DNA of 64,000 nt. It comes from Shinella zoogloeoides (lineage in GTDB: Bacteria > Pseudomonadota > Alphaproteobacteria > Rhizobiales > Rhizobiaceae). The notes under the pieces are model-generated. The model was given only the letters and a program-made list of their open reading frames with translations, did not search any database and was not told where the DNA came from. Made by a program: the position numbers and the translations under genes. The DNA lies in the NCBI RefSeq assembly GCF_003574625.1, contig NZ_QNUJ01000001.1, positions 62,001-126,000 on the forward strand, in the 5' to 3' direction. Below are positions 1 to 9,452 of this stretch, one piece after another; the first letter of the stretch is position 1, and each line of letters opens with the position of its first letter.

Positions 1-109
1 GATTTGCCATGCCGAACAAGTCCTTTTCTGGTTGACGTCAAGCGCTTGAAATTAAAAGATGGAGGAGCATCGGTTTTCGCTATTTCGAACATCTGAAACA
101 GGAAGTGCC

Positions 110-658
110 ATGTCGGTCGATATCGGAGGCAGGCTGCGCCATCTGCGCATGGCCCACAATCTCTCCCAGCGGGAGCTCGCCAAGCGCGCCGGCGTCACCA
201 ATTCGACGATCTCGCTGATCGAATCGAATGCCTCGAACCCATCGGTCGGCGCCCTCAAGCGCATCCTCGACGGCATCCCGATCGGCCTTGCGGAATTCTT
301 CGCCTTCGAGCCAGATCGCCCGCGAAAGGCGTTCTACCGGGCGGACGAGCTGACGGAGATCGGCAAGGGCGGCATTTCCTACCGCCAGATCGGCGACAAC
401 CTCTTCGGCCGCAGCCTGCAGATATTGAAGGAGTGCTACCAGTCCGGCGCCGATACCGGAAAGGTGCCATTGGTGCATGAGGGGGAGGAGGGCGGCATCG
501 TGCTGTCCGGTCGCCTCGAAGTGACCGTCGACGACGAGCGCCGCATCCTCGGCCCGGGCGATGCCTACTATTTCGAAAGCCGCCGTCCGCACCGCTTCCG
601 CTGCGTCGGCCCGGTGCCCTGCGAGGTCATCAGCGCCTGCACCCCGCCGACCTTCTGA
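110..658 (+). CDS. XRE-family transcriptional regulator with C-terminal cupin sensor domain
   Basis: A 182-residue cytoplasmic DNA-binding regulator of the HTH-cupin type. Residues about 8-62 form an HTH_3/XRE domain (LRHLRMAHNLSQRELAKRAG followed by a serine-rich recognition helix). Residues about 105-178 form a cupin barrel with the VHEGEEGGIVLSG and GPGDAYYF strands. Relatives such as PuuR control polyamine or amino acid catabolism; the ligand here is unknown. I chose the ATG at 110 because AGGAAG lies just upstream and the HTH starts at once; an in-frame ATG at 59 lacks a good ribosome site. A strong hairpin terminator follows directly. No obvious target operon adjoins it inside the window. 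Confidence 0.88.
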   Translation: MSVDIGGRLRHLRMAHNLSQRELAKRAGVTNSTISLIESNASNPSVGALKRILDGIPIGLAEFFAFEPDRPRKAFYRADELTEIGKGGISYRQIGDNLFGRSLQILKECYQSGADTGKVPLVHEGEEGGIVLSGRLEVTVDDERRILGPGDAYYFESRRPHRFRCVGPVPCEVISACTPPTF

Positions 659-663
659 AAGAA

Positions 664-688
664 GAAAGCCCGCCGGAGGCGGGCTTTC
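664..688. terminator. Bidirectional intrinsic terminator
   Basis: A perfect 11-bp stem (GAAAGCCCGCC pairing with GGCGGGCTTTC) around a 3-nt loop, with A and T tracts at the outer ends of the arms. It lies between the convergent XRE regulator and the DUF1508 gene and can serve both. Confidence 0.8.
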
Positions 689-703
689 GGGAAATGCGGC
701 GGA

Positions 704-886
704 TCAGGCCTGAGTGTTGTCCTCGACCGGCGCATCGGGGCCGTTCTTCTTGATCGAATCGATGGCGTTCTGCGCGCTGGCCTTGCTGGAATAGCCTTCC
801 GTCGAGAACATGATCTCGCTGTTGTACTTGAAGCGAACGCGGAATTCGCCGGCCTTGTCCTTGTAGATTTCAAACTTGTGCGCCAT
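704..886 (-). CDS. DUF1508 / YegP-family small protein
   Basis: A 60-residue protein beginning MAHKFEIYKDKAGEFRVRFK and ending in an acidic tail. It has the single-copy YegP layout: F-I-Y-D...EFRWR-like strand, then GYSSKASAQNAIDSIKKN, which matches the family's SKASA..AI.SVK motif. The function is unknown; members are small alpha-beta proteins. The start at 886 is set by GGGAAG upstream; an 18-residue longer frame has no ribosome site. It is convergent with the XRE regulator across a shared terminator. Confidence 0.85.
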   Translation of the reverse strand: MAHKFEIYKDKAGEFRVRFKYNSEIMFSTEGYSSKASAQNAIDSIKKNGPDAPVEDNTQA

Positions 887-1024
887 GGGCTTCCCTTTTC
901 CCGGAATGTGAATCAGACGCGCTGAACGTGCCAGCGGCAACGGGCACTGACAAGAGCGCTGGTTGAAAAGTCCGCAGCAAATTGAAAGCGCCGGTTGGCG
1001 GGGCAGGCACGCTATTGACGAGTA

Positions 1025-1726
1025 TCAGGGCCTGTGCGCCGGCTCGTCGTCCGCCGGGTGCCCGCCCATTCCAAGGCCGCCGCCCATGCCGCCTCCACCT
1101 CCCATACCCATGCCGCCGCCGCCACCGCCACCGCCGCTGCGCGCGCCTTCCTTGCCGCGCTCCGCCTTGCCCCGGCTGCTGCCGCCAGACGGGCGGGCCG
1201 GGCCTTGCCTCGGGATGGCAAGGTCCGCGGGAACCGGATCGAGATCGAGGGCGCCGCGAATGAAGGCGCGAAGGGAGACGACGAGATCATGGGTGTGCAC
1301 CGGCCGGCCGGCGACCAGCTCCCGCACCGCCTTTTCCGCGAGCCGGACCTGCTCCTCGGTGCCGAGCAGCATGATGTCGGAAAGCGCCGCCTCCACATCG
1401 TCCCGGATGCGGCGGCTGCGCTCGGAGCTGGCAGAAAGATCGACGTCGCCTTCGACCGTTGCCTGCGGCTCCGCCCTCTGGCGCAGGTCGCGCAAATGGG
1501 TGGGATCGACCGCGAGATTGCCGGTGAAGGAGCCGCCGAGCGTCTTGTAGGCCGCGATCAGGGTGCGCAGGCGCTCGTTGATCTGCCGGTTCGCGCGCTC
1601 CCGCCGCTGCTGGATCGTCACCATCATGACAAGGCGGATGCCGATGCTGATGAGCGTGAACAGCGCCAGGCCGATCAGCGTGACGAGAAGGCTGTGCCAG
1701 GAAGTGAAATCGAGATTGCGCAGCAC
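1025..1726 (-). CDS. Conserved hypothetical membrane protein with glycine-rich C-terminal tail
   Basis: A 233-residue protein read from a GTG start. Residues about 10-38 form one strong transmembrane helix (LLVTLIGLALFTLISIGIRL). A charged cytoplasmic region follows, predicted helical, with QQRRERANRQINERLRTL. From about residue 170 the tail is low-complexity: lysine/arginine-glycine, then runs of G and M. No known domain is recognised. The opposite strand carries a long open frame here, but it is a by-product of the GC- and glycine-rich codons. It diverges from the sugar operon across about 170 bases, so its promoter likely lies in 1727-1896. Confidence 0.6.
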   Translation of the reverse strand: MLRNLDFTSWHSLLVTLIGLALFTLISIGIRLVMMVTIQQRRERANRQINERLRTLIAAYKTLGGSFTGNLAVDPTHLRDLRQRAEPQATVEGDVDLSASSERSRRIRDDVEAALSDIMLLGTEEQVRLAEKAVRELVAGRPVHTHDLVVSLRAFIRGALDLDPVPADLAIPRQGPARPSGGSSRGKAERGKEGARSGGGGGGGGMGMGGGGGMGGGLGMGGHPADDEPAHRP

Positions 1727-1896
1727 GTTGCAGGAATCCTTGAAATGGGGACGGACGGGCCGAATCTGTCCTGCCGCCGAGGATTGCGCAATGCCGGCAT
1801 CGAAAATACCGTCGCCGGGCGCTTCGCATGGTCTGGCGCAAGGCCGCCGGGTAGGTCATGTTTCAACCTTGTCCGAAAAGGGCGATGAGGTGAAAG

Positions 1897-4329
1897 ATGG
1901 TGGACGGGTCACTCGCACCTGGGCGGCCGGGGATAGCGGCGCGCTGGACATCAAGCGCCAAGAGCGGTGTCGGAACCGCGCTCTCGTTCCGCAGCCCGCT
2001 CTGGTTCACCATCAGCCACGGCATCCTGAACGAGATCTATTATCCGAGGCCCGACAATGCCTGCACGCGCGATTTCGGGCTGGTTGTAACCGGGGCAGAC
2101 GGCGGCTTCTGGGAAGAAAAGCGTGATGCCAGCCATGACATCGAGGCCATGGAGAAAGGCGTGCCCGCCTATCGGCTCGCCAACAAGGCTCTGGACGATG
2201 CCTGGTGTATCGAGAAACTCATCCTGAGCGACCCGGCGCGGCCCTGCCTCCTCCAGGAGATCACCTTTACCCCGCTCAAGGGCAAGATTGCAGATTATCG
2301 CGCCTACGGCCTGCTGGCGCCGCATCTGGTGAATGCCGGCATGGGCAATACCGCCTGGATCGGTGAATATGGCGGCGTGTCGATGCTGTTCGCGACCGGG
2401 CGCGGCACGAGCCTTGCTCTTGCCTGCTCGCTGCCCTGGGGCGCCCGCTCCGCCGGCTATGTCGGCGTCTCGGATGGCTGGCAGCAGCTCCGCGCATCCG
2501 GTCGCCTCGATTCCGATTTCCGGTGCGCCGAAGACGGAAATGTCGCGCTCACTGCCGAAATCGGCTTTTCCGAAGACGCCCGCACGGCCGTCCTGGCGCT
2601 TGGCTTCGGCGATACGCCCGACGAAGCGGCGGAGCACGCCATTGCCAGCCTGTCGCAGGGGTTCGACACGGCGGCAAAGGTTTATCTTTCCGAGTGGCGG
2701 GAATGGCAGGCCAAGCTTGTGCCGCTCGACCGCGCCGGGCCATCCACCGCCCTCGATCCCTATCGCGTATCGACGGCGGTTCTGGCTACGCATCGTTCGT
2801 CGCAGCCTCCGGGAGCCGCGGTGGCCAGCCTCTCGATTCCCTGGGGATCCGCCAAGGGGGATGACGATCTCGGCGGCTATCACCTCGTCTGGCCGCGCGA
2901 CCTCGTCGAGACGGCCGGTGGCTTTCTCGCCGCCGGCGACGCGGAAGAGGCGTTGCGGATCCTCGGTTATCTGGAGACCATCCAGCAGGACGACGGGCAC
3001 TGGCCGCAAAATGCCTGGCTGGACGGCGCCGCCTATTGGCCGGGCCTGCAGATGGACGAATGCGCCTTTCCCATTCTGCTCGCTGACGCCCTGCATCGTG
3101 CGGGCCATCTGCCGGAAGAGAGATTCCAGCGCTTCATGCCGATGATCGAGAAGGCCGCGTCCTATGTGGCTCGCAACGGCCCGGTGACCGGCGAGGACCG
3201 GTGGGAGGAGGATGCCGGCTATAGCCCCTTCACGCTGGCGGTCGAGATCGCCGCCTTGCTGGCGGCCGCCGACCTGCTCACGCTTGCCGGCAAGGCGGAC
3301 GCCGCCGCCTACCTGCGGGAGACCGCCGATTGCTGGAATGAACAGATCGAGCGCTGGACCTATGTCGAGAACACACCTCTCGCGGTGGAGCATGGCGTGG
3401 CCGGCTATTATGTCCGCATCGGCGCGCCGGATACCGCCGACGCCGCCTCGCCGAAGGACGGCTTCGTGCCCATCAAGAACCGGCCGCCGGAGGCCTCCAG
3501 CCTGCTGGTGCGCCAACTCGTCAGCCCCGATGCGCTGGCGCTGGTACGTTTCGGTCTGCGGGCGGCTGACGATCCGCGCATCCGCGATACGGTCACGGTA
3601 ATCGATGCCTTGCTGCGCTGCGACCTGCCGCAAGGCCCGCTCTGGTATCGCTACAATGACGATGGTTACGGTGAGCATGACGACGGCGCGCCCTTCGATG
3701 GCTGGGGGACCGGCCGACCATGGCCGCTGCTTGCCGGTGAACGGGCGCATTACGAACTGGCCGCCGGGCGGCGCGAGGAGGCGGAGCGTCTGCTCGGCGC
3801 GCTGGAGGGATCGGCCAATGCAGGCGGGCTGATCCCGGAGCAGGTCTGGGACGGCGAGGACTTGCCGAATCTCGAATTGTTGCACGGCCGCGCCTCCGGC
3901 AGTGCCATGCCGCTGGTCTGGGCGCATTCCGAGCACATCAAGCTGTTGCGCTCGCTGAAGGACGGCGCCGTCTTCGACCTCCCGCCACAGGGGATCGAGC
4001 GCTATGTCAGGAGCAAGACCATATCGCCGTACCGATCATGGCGCTTCAACCAGAAGACCGCCTCCCTGCCCGCCGGCAAGCTCCTGCGCATCGAGGTTCT
4101 GGCGGCCGCCATGGTGCGTTGGAGCCTCGACGGCTGGGCGACCGTTCATGAGAGCGAGACACAGGAGAAGGCGTTCGGCATCCATATCGTCGATTTGCCC
4201 ATTGCCGATGCCGATCCTGGTGCTAGCCTTGTCTTCACGTTTTTCTGGCGCGACGCAGGCCATTGGGAGAATGCGAACTACGCCGTTGCCGTTTTGCAAT
4301 CCTCTTCAACGTCACCAGCACGGGAGTAA
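1897..4329 (+). CDS. Glycoside hydrolase family 15 protein (glucoamylase-like)
   Basis: An 810-residue enzyme of the bacterial GH15 class, which removes glucose from the non-reducing ends of alpha-glucans or related glucosides by inversion. The N-terminal about 270 residues form the beta-sandwich seen in bacterial glucoamylases (LWFTISHGILNEIYYP). The (alpha/alpha)6 catalytic barrel follows with HLVWPRDLVETAGGF near 332, a candidate general acid in WEEDAGYSPF near 436, and the candidate general base Glu in PEQVWD near 648. No signal peptide is seen, so the substrate is probably cytoplasmic (storage glycogen or imported oligosaccharide). The start has GAGGTG upstream. It is the first gene of a four-gene operon with gnd, zwf and a glucokinase-like gene. 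The exact glucoside is unproven. Confidence 0.9.
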   Translation: MVDGSLAPGRPGIAARWTSSAKSGVGTALSFRSPLWFTISHGILNEIYYPRPDNACTRDFGLVVTGADGGFWEEKRDASHDIEAMEKGVPAYRLANKALDDAWCIEKLILSDPARPCLLQEITFTPLKGKIADYRAYGLLAPHLVNAGMGNTAWIGEYGGVSMLFATGRGTSLALACSLPWGARSAGYVGVSDGWQQLRASGRLDSDFRCAEDGNVALTAEIGFSEDARTAVLALGFGDTPDEAAEHAIASLSQGFDTAAKVYLSEWREWQAKLVPLDRAGPSTALDPYRVSTAVLATHRSSQPPGAAVASLSIPWGSAKGDDDLGGYHLVWPRDLVETAGGFLAAGDAEEALRILGYLETIQQDDGHWPQNAWLDGAAYWPGLQMDECAFPILLADALHRAGHLPEERFQRFMPMIEKAASYVARNGPVTGEDRWEEDAGYSPFTLAVEIAALLAAADLLTLAGKADAAAYLRETADCWNEQIERWTYVENTPLAVEHGVAGYYVRIGAPDTADAASPKDGFVPIKNRPPEASSLLVRQLVSPDALALVRFGLRAADDPRIRDTVTVIDALLRCDLPQGPLWYRYNDDGYGEHDDGAPFDGWGTGRPWPLLAGERAHYELAAGRREEAERLLGALEGSANAGGLIPEQVWDGEDLPNLELLHGRASGSAMPLVWAHSEHIKLLRSLKDGAVFDLPPQGIERYVRSKTISPYRSWRFNQKTASLPAGKLLRIEVLAAAMVRWSLDGWATVHESETQEKAFGIHIVDLPIADADPGASLVFTFFWRDAGHWENANYAVAVLQSSSTSPARE

Positions 4330-4332
4330 GAT

Positions 4333-5361
4333 ATGCAGATCGGAATGATTGGCCTCGGGCGCATGGGCGCCAGTATGGCGCGGCGCCTGATGAAGGCCGG
4401 GCATGAATGTGTCGTCCATGACATCAATCCGGCAAGCGTCGCCGATCTCGCCCGGGATGGCGCCGTCGGCGCGGCTTCTATCGAGGATCTCGTCGGCAAG
4501 CTGCAGAAACCCCGCGTCGTCTGGCTGATGCTGCCGGCCGCAATCACGCGCAAGGTCGCCGGCGCGGCCGCCGACTTCATGGAGGCGGGCGATTCCATCG
4601 TCGACGGCGGCAATTCCAATTATCGAGATGCGGTCGATCAGGCCGCGCTGTTCTCGAAGAAGGGCCTGAATTACCTGGATGTCGGCACCAGCGGCGGGGT
4701 CTGGGGGCTGGACCGCGGCTATTGCCTGATGATCGGCGGCCCGGACGAGGCGGTGAAGCGCCTCGATCCGATCTTCGCCACCCTGGCGCCCGGTGCTGGC
4801 GCCGGCAACGCGCCGGACGGTGCGGCGGGCACCACGCCCTATGGTTACCTGCATTGCGGTCCGAGCGGCGCCGGCCATTTCGTAAAGATGGTCCACAACG
4901 GCATCGAATACGGCATCATGGCAGCCTATGCCGAGGGGATGAACATTCTCAAGGCGGCCAATGCCGGCGCGCAGAGCCGCGATGCGGACGCCGAGACGAC
5001 GCCGCTGGACGAACCGCATTATTACCGCTTCGACATCGACCTGGCTGAGGTCGCCGAGGTGTGGCGCCACGGCTCCGTCATCGGTTCCTGGTTGCTCGAC
5101 CTCACCGCCGGCGCCCTTAAGGCCGACCCTGAGCTTTTAAAATTCAGCGGGCGGGTGTCCGATTCCGGCGAAGGCCGCTGGACGTTGAAGGCCGCGATCG
5201 ATACCGGCGTTCCGGCCCCCGTTCTGTCGACGGCCCTGTTCGACCGCTTCTCCTCGCGCGGGGAAGCCGAATATGCCGACAAGCTTCTTTCGGCCATGCG
5301 CTTCGCTTTCGGCGGGCACGTCGAAAAGCCGAAGTCCCCGACCGGGGGAGAGAACGAATGA
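4333..5361 (+). CDS. gnd: 6-phosphogluconate dehydrogenase, decarboxylating (short form)
   Basis: It oxidises and decarboxylates 6-phosphogluconate to ribulose 5-phosphate. The 342-residue length fits the short GntZ/YqeC-type enzymes, not the roughly 470-residue classical form. The N-terminal Rossmann motif is GLGRMGASM, then [10 protein letters not shown], the substrate-binding GTSGGVWG, and the catalytic Lys in [19 protein letters not shown]. The gene starts 4 nt after the glucoamylase stop and its TGA overlaps the zwf ATG (ATGA), so the three are probably co-translated. The short form is often NAD-linked; cofactor choice here is inference. Confidence 0.93.
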   Translation: MQIGMIGLGRMGASMARRLMKAGHECVVHDINPASVADLARDGAVGAASIEDLVGKLQKPRVVWLMLPAAITRKVAGAAADFMEAGDSIVDGGNSNYRDAVDQAALFSKKGLNYLDVGTSGGVWGLDRGYCLMIGGPDEAVKRLDPIFATLAPGAGAGNAPDGAAGTTPYGYLHCGPSGAGHFVKMVHNGIEYGIMAAYAEGMNILKAANAGAQSRDADAETTPLDEPHYYRFDIDLAEVAEVWRHGSVIGSWLLDLTAGALKADPELLKFSGRVSDSGEGRWTLKAAIDTGVPAPVLSTALFDRFSSRGEAEYADKLLSAMRFAFGGHVEKPKSPTGGENE

Positions 5362-6737
5362 GCAGCCACCGATCCGACGTTCTGGTGCTGTTCGGGGCAA
5401 CCGGCGATCTGGCCCACAAGAAGATTCTTCCCGCACTCTACTCCATGGTGAAGCGCGGTGTTCTGACCGAACCGGTCATCGGCGTGGCGCTGGAGGATTG
5501 GGATCGCGCGAAGCTGGCAGAACGCGCGCGCGACGGCATCGAGGCAGCCAACGGCAAGGTTGACGAGGATGCGTTCCGCAAACTTGCCGATCTCCTCCAC
5601 TATGTCAGCGGGGACTACCGCGGCCCGGCAACCTTCACCCGGTTGAGGGAAGCGCTGTCGAGCGACAAGTCACCGCTCTATTATCTTGCGATACCGCCAT
5701 CCATGTTCGAACCGGTGGTGCAAGGGCTGGAACAGTCCGGCGGCGCCGCCGGCGCCAGGGTGATGGTGGAAAAGCCCTTTGGCCGCGATCTGCAATCGGC
5801 ACGCTGGCTCAATCGGGTCCTGCACATCGTCTTCGACGAGGCGTCGATCTTCCGCATCGATCACTATCTCGGCAAGGAAGCGATCCAGAATCTGCTCTAT
5901 TTCCGCTTCGCCAATGCCTTTCTCGAACCGGTATGGAACCGCAATTTCGTCGATAGCGTGCAGGTCACCATGGCCGAGAATTTCGGTGTGGAAGGCCGCG
6001 GCCGGTTTTATGACGAGGTCGGCTGCATCCGGGATGTCATCGAGAACCATCTCCTCAACATCATTCTGCTTCTGGCCATGGAGCCTCCGGCCGGCAACAA
6101 TGCAGACGATCTGATCGACGAGAAGGTGCAGGTCCTGAAGGCAGTGCGCACGCTGACGGCAAACGATGTCGTGCGCGGACAGGTCGATGGATATCTGCAG
6201 GAGCCGGGCGTCGCGGCGGCTTCGCCGCGCGAGACCTTTGCCGCCGTGCGCTTCATGATCGATACCTGGCGCTGGCAGGGCGTGCCTTTCTATATCCGCG
6301 CCGGCAAGAACCTGCCGGTGCATGCGACGGAGGTTCTGGTGCGTTTCAAGCAGCCGCCAATTGCCGTGTTCGATGCCGTCGCGCGTGACGAGGCGAATTA
6401 TCTGCGTTTTCGCATCAGCCCCGATGTAGCCATCGGTATCGGTGCACGCCGCAAGGCGTCCGGTGATGCGATGGTGGGTGAAAAAGTGGAACTGAGCGCC
6501 CTCGACACGGATACCAGGAACGAAATGGAGCCCTATGAGCGGCTGATCGGCGATGCGATGAACGGCAATCGACAATTGTTCACCCGGCAGGATGCCTCGG
6601 AGATTGCCTGGCGCATCGTTGCCCCGGTGCTCGATGATCCGTCGCCGCCCGCCGTCTACCAGCCGGGAACGTGGGGACCGGAGGAAGCCATGGCGGGCTT
6701 CTGCCCGCCCGGCGGCTGGGTCGATCCGGGAACGTGA
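5358..6737 (+). CDS. zwf: Glucose-6-phosphate 1-dehydrogenase
   Basis: It oxidises glucose 6-phosphate to 6-phosphogluconolactone, the entry to the pentose phosphate and Entner-Doudoroff routes. The 459-residue protein has the nucleotide-binding [16 protein letters not shown] at residues 10-25 and the active-site RIDHYLGKE near 173-181, followed by the C-terminal alpha+beta domain ([15 protein letters not shown]). It overlaps gnd by 4 nt. No 6-phosphogluconolactonase gene is adjacent, so lactone hydrolysis must be spontaneous or encoded elsewhere. Confidence 0.96.
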   Translation: MSSHRSDVLVLFGATGDLAHKKILPALYSMVKRGVLTEPVIGVALEDWDRAKLAERARDGIEAANGKVDEDAFRKLADLLHYVSGDYRGPATFTRLREALSSDKSPLYYLAIPPSMFEPVVQGLEQSGGAAGARVMVEKPFGRDLQSARWLNRVLHIVFDEASIFRIDHYLGKEAIQNLLYFRFANAFLEPVWNRNFVDSVQVTMAENFGVEGRGRFYDEVGCIRDVIENHLLNIILLLAMEPPAGNNADDLIDEKVQVLKAVRTLTANDVVRGQVDGYLQEPGVAAASPRETFAAVRFMIDTWRWQGVPFYIRAGKNLPVHATEVLVRFKQPPIAVFDAVARDEANYLRFRISPDVAIGIGARRKASGDAMVGEKVELSALDTDTRNEMEPYERLIGDAMNGNRQLFTRQDASEIAWRIVAPVLDDPSPPAVYQPGTWGPEEAMAGFCPPGGWVDPGT

Positions 6738-6751
6738 CGGAGGGCGAGGCG

Positions 6752-7462
6752 ATGGATGCATGCACCGAGGCAAATCAGCCGGCAAGCGACGAGCAGAAGA
6801 TCGTTCTCGCCGTCGATATCGGTGGCTCCCATGTCAAGATCCGCACCAGTTCGGGCGGCGAGGAGCGCAAGTTTACTTCGGGTGCGGGCATGGGACCTGC
6901 CCGGATGATGGCGCAACTGAAAGTGCTCGCCCAGGATTTGCGCTTCGATGTCGTCGCCATGGGATATCCGGGGCCTGTCGTCCACAACCGGATCGTGCTC
7001 GACCCACGCAATCTCGGTCCGGGCTGGGTAGGGTTCGACTTTGCCGGCGCCTTCGGCAAGCCGGTCAAGATCGTCAATGACGCGCTGATGCAGGCGATCG
7101 GCTCCTATGAGGGCGGGCGCATGTTGTTTCTCGGCCTCGGCACCGGGCTGGGGGCGGCCATGATCGTCGACCATGTCGCGCAGCCCATGGAGTTGGCCCA
7201 TCTGCCCTATAGGAAAGGCAAGAGCTTCGAAGCCTATGTCGGGGAAGCGGGGCTTGAAAAACGCGGCAGGAAGAAATGGCGAAAGTCCGTCTTCGATGTC
7301 GTGGAACGGCTGCGGGCTGCAATGGAGCCCGACGATGTCGTCATCGGCGGCGGCAATGTCGAAAAACTGGACGAAATGCCGCCCGGTGCCCGGCGCGGTG
7401 ACAACGTCCTCGCCTTCGAGGGTGGTTTCCGTCTCTGGCACGACGCGGCACTCGTCGTTTGA
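6752..7462 (+). CDS. ROK-family kinase, polyphosphate-glucokinase-like
   Basis: A 236-residue sugar kinase that probably phosphorylates glucose released by the upstream GH15 enzyme, feeding Zwf. The phosphate-binding motif is VLAVDIGGSHVKI near residue 18, the phosphate-2 motif is LFLGLGTGLGAAM and an adenosine motif VVIGGGNVEKL lies near the C terminus. Length and motifs match the PpgK subgroup, which uses polyphosphate and/or ATP; the donor cannot be read from sequence. The ATG at 6752 is preferred because of GGAGGG upstream; it lies 14 nt after zwf. It is the last gene of the operon. Confidence 0.85.
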   Translation: MDACTEANQPASDEQKIVLAVDIGGSHVKIRTSSGGEERKFTSGAGMGPARMMAQLKVLAQDLRFDVVAMGYPGPVVHNRIVLDPRNLGPGWVGFDFAGAFGKPVKIVNDALMQAIGSYEGGRMLFLGLGTGLGAAMIVDHVAQPMELAHLPYRKGKSFEAYVGEAGLEKRGRKKWRKSVFDVVERLRAAMEPDDVVIGGGNVEKLDEMPPGARRGDNVLAFEGGFRLWHDAALVV

Positions 7463-7472
7463 GTCGGAACCG

Positions 7473-7503
7473 CGCTCCTTCACGCGGGCCGCGCGAAGGA
7501 GCG
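7473..7503. terminator. Hairpin between convergent genes
   Basis: CGCTCCTTC pairs with GAAGGAGCG around a GC-rich 13-nt loop that can pair further. It lies just after the sugar operon and before the 3' end of the oppositely oriented SDR gene. There is no clear T-run, so this is a weak or factor-dependent terminator candidate. Confidence 0.35.
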
Positions 7504-7549
7504 GGGTAGTCCCTGGCCGCCATGGTCGCCGCCAGGTCGTCCAATGCCG

Positions 7550-8323
7550 TTACTTGGTCGTGTAGCCGCCGTTGACGAGGATCGTCTGACCGGTCATCCA
7601 CCAGCCCTCCGAGACCATGAACCGGATATAGGGGACGATGTCCTCGATATCGGTGAGGCCCGTTTTGGAGAACTTCGAGAGCGCGGCTGCCGTCTTGTGG
7701 TAGGCAACCGCATCGGCGCCCTCGGCCGGATAGAAGAACGACGTGTCCATCGGGCCGGGGCCGATCGCCGTCACCGAGATGCCACGCTCGCCGAACTCCT
7801 TGGAGGCCGCGCGGGTGAAATGCTCGACCGGCGCCTTGGTCCCCGCATAGGCGGCGTAGAAGGGTGTGAACGCCCCCAGCAGCGAGGTGACGAGCGTGCA
7901 GATCTTGCCGTTGTCGTTGAGGTGCTTGCCGGCCTCCTTGATGAAGAAGAAGGCCGATTTGGCGTTGACCGCGCTCATCTCGTCGTATTCGGCTTCGGAG
8001 ATCTCGATCATCGGCTTCTTCAGCACCTTTCCGACGGTGTTGATCGCGATATCCGGCTTGCCAATCGCGGTGACAGTGTCGGCGAAGAGCTTTTCCATCG
8101 CGCCGGCCGTGGTGAGATCGGCCTGAAAGGCGACCGCGTCCGCGCCCGCTGCCTCGATGGCGGCGACGGTCGCCTCCGCATCGGCCCTGGTGGCGGCGCT
8201 GTTGTAGTGGATAGCGATCGCTTTTGCCCCATGGGCAGCGAGATCGCGGGCGATCAGCGCGCCGAGGTTCTTCGCGCCTCCCGCGATGAGAACGGTTTTA
8301 CCCTTGATACTATGGTCGGTCAT
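7550..8323 (-). CDS. SDR-family NAD(P)-dependent oxidoreductase
   Basis: A 257-residue short-chain dehydrogenase. The cofactor motif is GGAKNLGALIA near residue 14, with NTVGKV in place of the usual NNAG. The catalytic Ser-Tyr-Lys appears as TSLLGAF followed by YAAYAGTKAPVE, and the C terminus has GQTILVNGGY. The substrate is unknown. The ATG at 8323 has GGAGGC upstream. The gene is divergent from a LysR regulator 137 nt away, the usual layout of a LysR target. Confidence 0.9.
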   Translation of the reverse strand: MTDHSIKGKTVLIAGGAKNLGALIARDLAAHGAKAIAIHYNSAATRADAEATVAAIEAAGADAVAFQADLTTAGAMEKLFADTVTAIGKPDIAINTVGKVLKKPMIEISEAEYDEMSAVNAKSAFFFIKEAGKHLNDNGKICTLVTSLLGAFTPFYAAYAGTKAPVEHFTRAASKEFGERGISVTAIGPGPMDTSFFYPAEGADAVAYHKTAAALSKFSKTGLTDIEDIVPYIRFMVSEGWWMTGQTILVNGGYTTK

Positions 8324-8460
8324 GGCGCGAGCCTCCGTGCTTCGTGCGGCCGCGTCATGCGATCGCTTTCGAGGGCGCACGATATCGTCTACAATTATGC
8401 TATAAAGCCGGTTATTCTGAAATCACCTGTCGTCATTCCTGTACAATAGAGGCGCCTTGC

Positions 8461-9357
8461 TTGGACCGCATCGACCTGTTCCGCATCTTCGTCCGTGTCG
8501 TCGAATGTTCGAACTTCACGCGCGCCGCCGATATGCTCGGCATGCCGCGCTCGTCCGTATCGGCAGCGGTGCAGGAGCTGGAAGGCCGTGTCGGGGCCAG
8601 GCTCCTGCACCGGACGACAAGGGTGGTCTCGCCGACGCAGGACGGCCTGGCCTTTTACGAGCGCTGCCGGCGGCTGATCGCGGATGTGGAGGAAGCCGAA
8701 AACGTATTCCGCCAAACCGCCGCGCCTTCGGGCCGGCTCCGGATCGATGTTCCGGGCCGTATCGGCCGGCTTGTCATCGCACCGGCACTTCCTGAATTTC
8801 TCGACACCTATCCCGAGATCGACATCGATCTCGGCGTCACGGACCGCGCGGTGAATCTGGTGGAGGACAGCGTCGATTGTGTGCTGCGCGTGGGGCCGCT
8901 CGCCGATTCAGGCCTGATCGCGCGTCAGATTGGCGATCTCCCGCTGATCAATGTCGCAAGCCCCGCCTATCTCCTGCACCATGGCATGCCTGAAGCGCCG
9001 GAAGACCTTCGCGATCATCTGGCGATCAACTACGCCTCGCCATCGAGTGGTCGCATCGAGGCCTGGGAATGGGTCGAGGACGGGGTAATCAAGACCCGGC
9101 CGATGCGCAGCCGCGTCGCGGTCAACAGCGCCGAAGCCTATATCGCCTGCTGCGTGGCTGGTCTCGGTCTGATCCAGATTCCCGCCTATGACGTTCGCGA
9201 CCATCTCAGCGTCGGCGAGCTCGTCGAGGTGCTGCCTTCATATCGCGCGGAGCCGATGCCGGTGACGCTTCTCTATCCGCACCGCCAGCACCTTTCACGC
9301 CGGCTGCAGGTTTTTGCCGACTGGCTTGAGGCTTTGCTAAGGCAGAGGCTTCTCTGA
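8461..9357 (+). CDS. LysR-family transcriptional regulator
   Basis: A 298-residue regulator, probably of the divergent SDR gene. Residues about 2-60 hold the winged HTH (DLFRIFVRVVECSNFTRAAD); residues about 88-290 are the periplasmic-binding-like effector domain. I place the start at the TTG of 8461 because LDRIDLFRIF is where family members begin, GAGG precedes it, and no ATG lies nearby in frame. The 137-nt divergent spacer is AT-rich and holds a TACAAT box at 8442-8447. Confidence 0.9.
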   Translation: MDRIDLFRIFVRVVECSNFTRAADMLGMPRSSVSAAVQELEGRVGARLLHRTTRVVSPTQDGLAFYERCRRLIADVEEAENVFRQTAAPSGRLRIDVPGRIGRLVIAPALPEFLDTYPEIDIDLGVTDRAVNLVEDSVDCVLRVGPLADSGLIARQIGDLPLINVASPAYLLHHGMPEAPEDLRDHLAINYASPSSGRIEAWEWVEDGVIKTRPMRSRVAVNSAEAYIACCVAGLGLIQIPAYDVRDHLSVGELVEVLPSYRAEPMPVTLLYPHRQHLSRRLQVFADWLEALLRQRLL

Positions 9358-9452
9358 ATGAGGGGCAATGCGGCGGGCGCTTGGAGGCAGCGGCAAGCGC
9401 TTCAACGCACGTGGTTTGCGCGGAAGCGCCTGCTCGGCTGCGATACCCGCAG

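Noticed and set aside
1034-1888. 284-residue plus-strand frame opposite the glycine-tailed membrane protein
   Set aside because: Its sequence is Ala/Arg-rich and follows from the GC-rich codons of the minus-strand gene, which has a transmembrane helix and protein-like composition.
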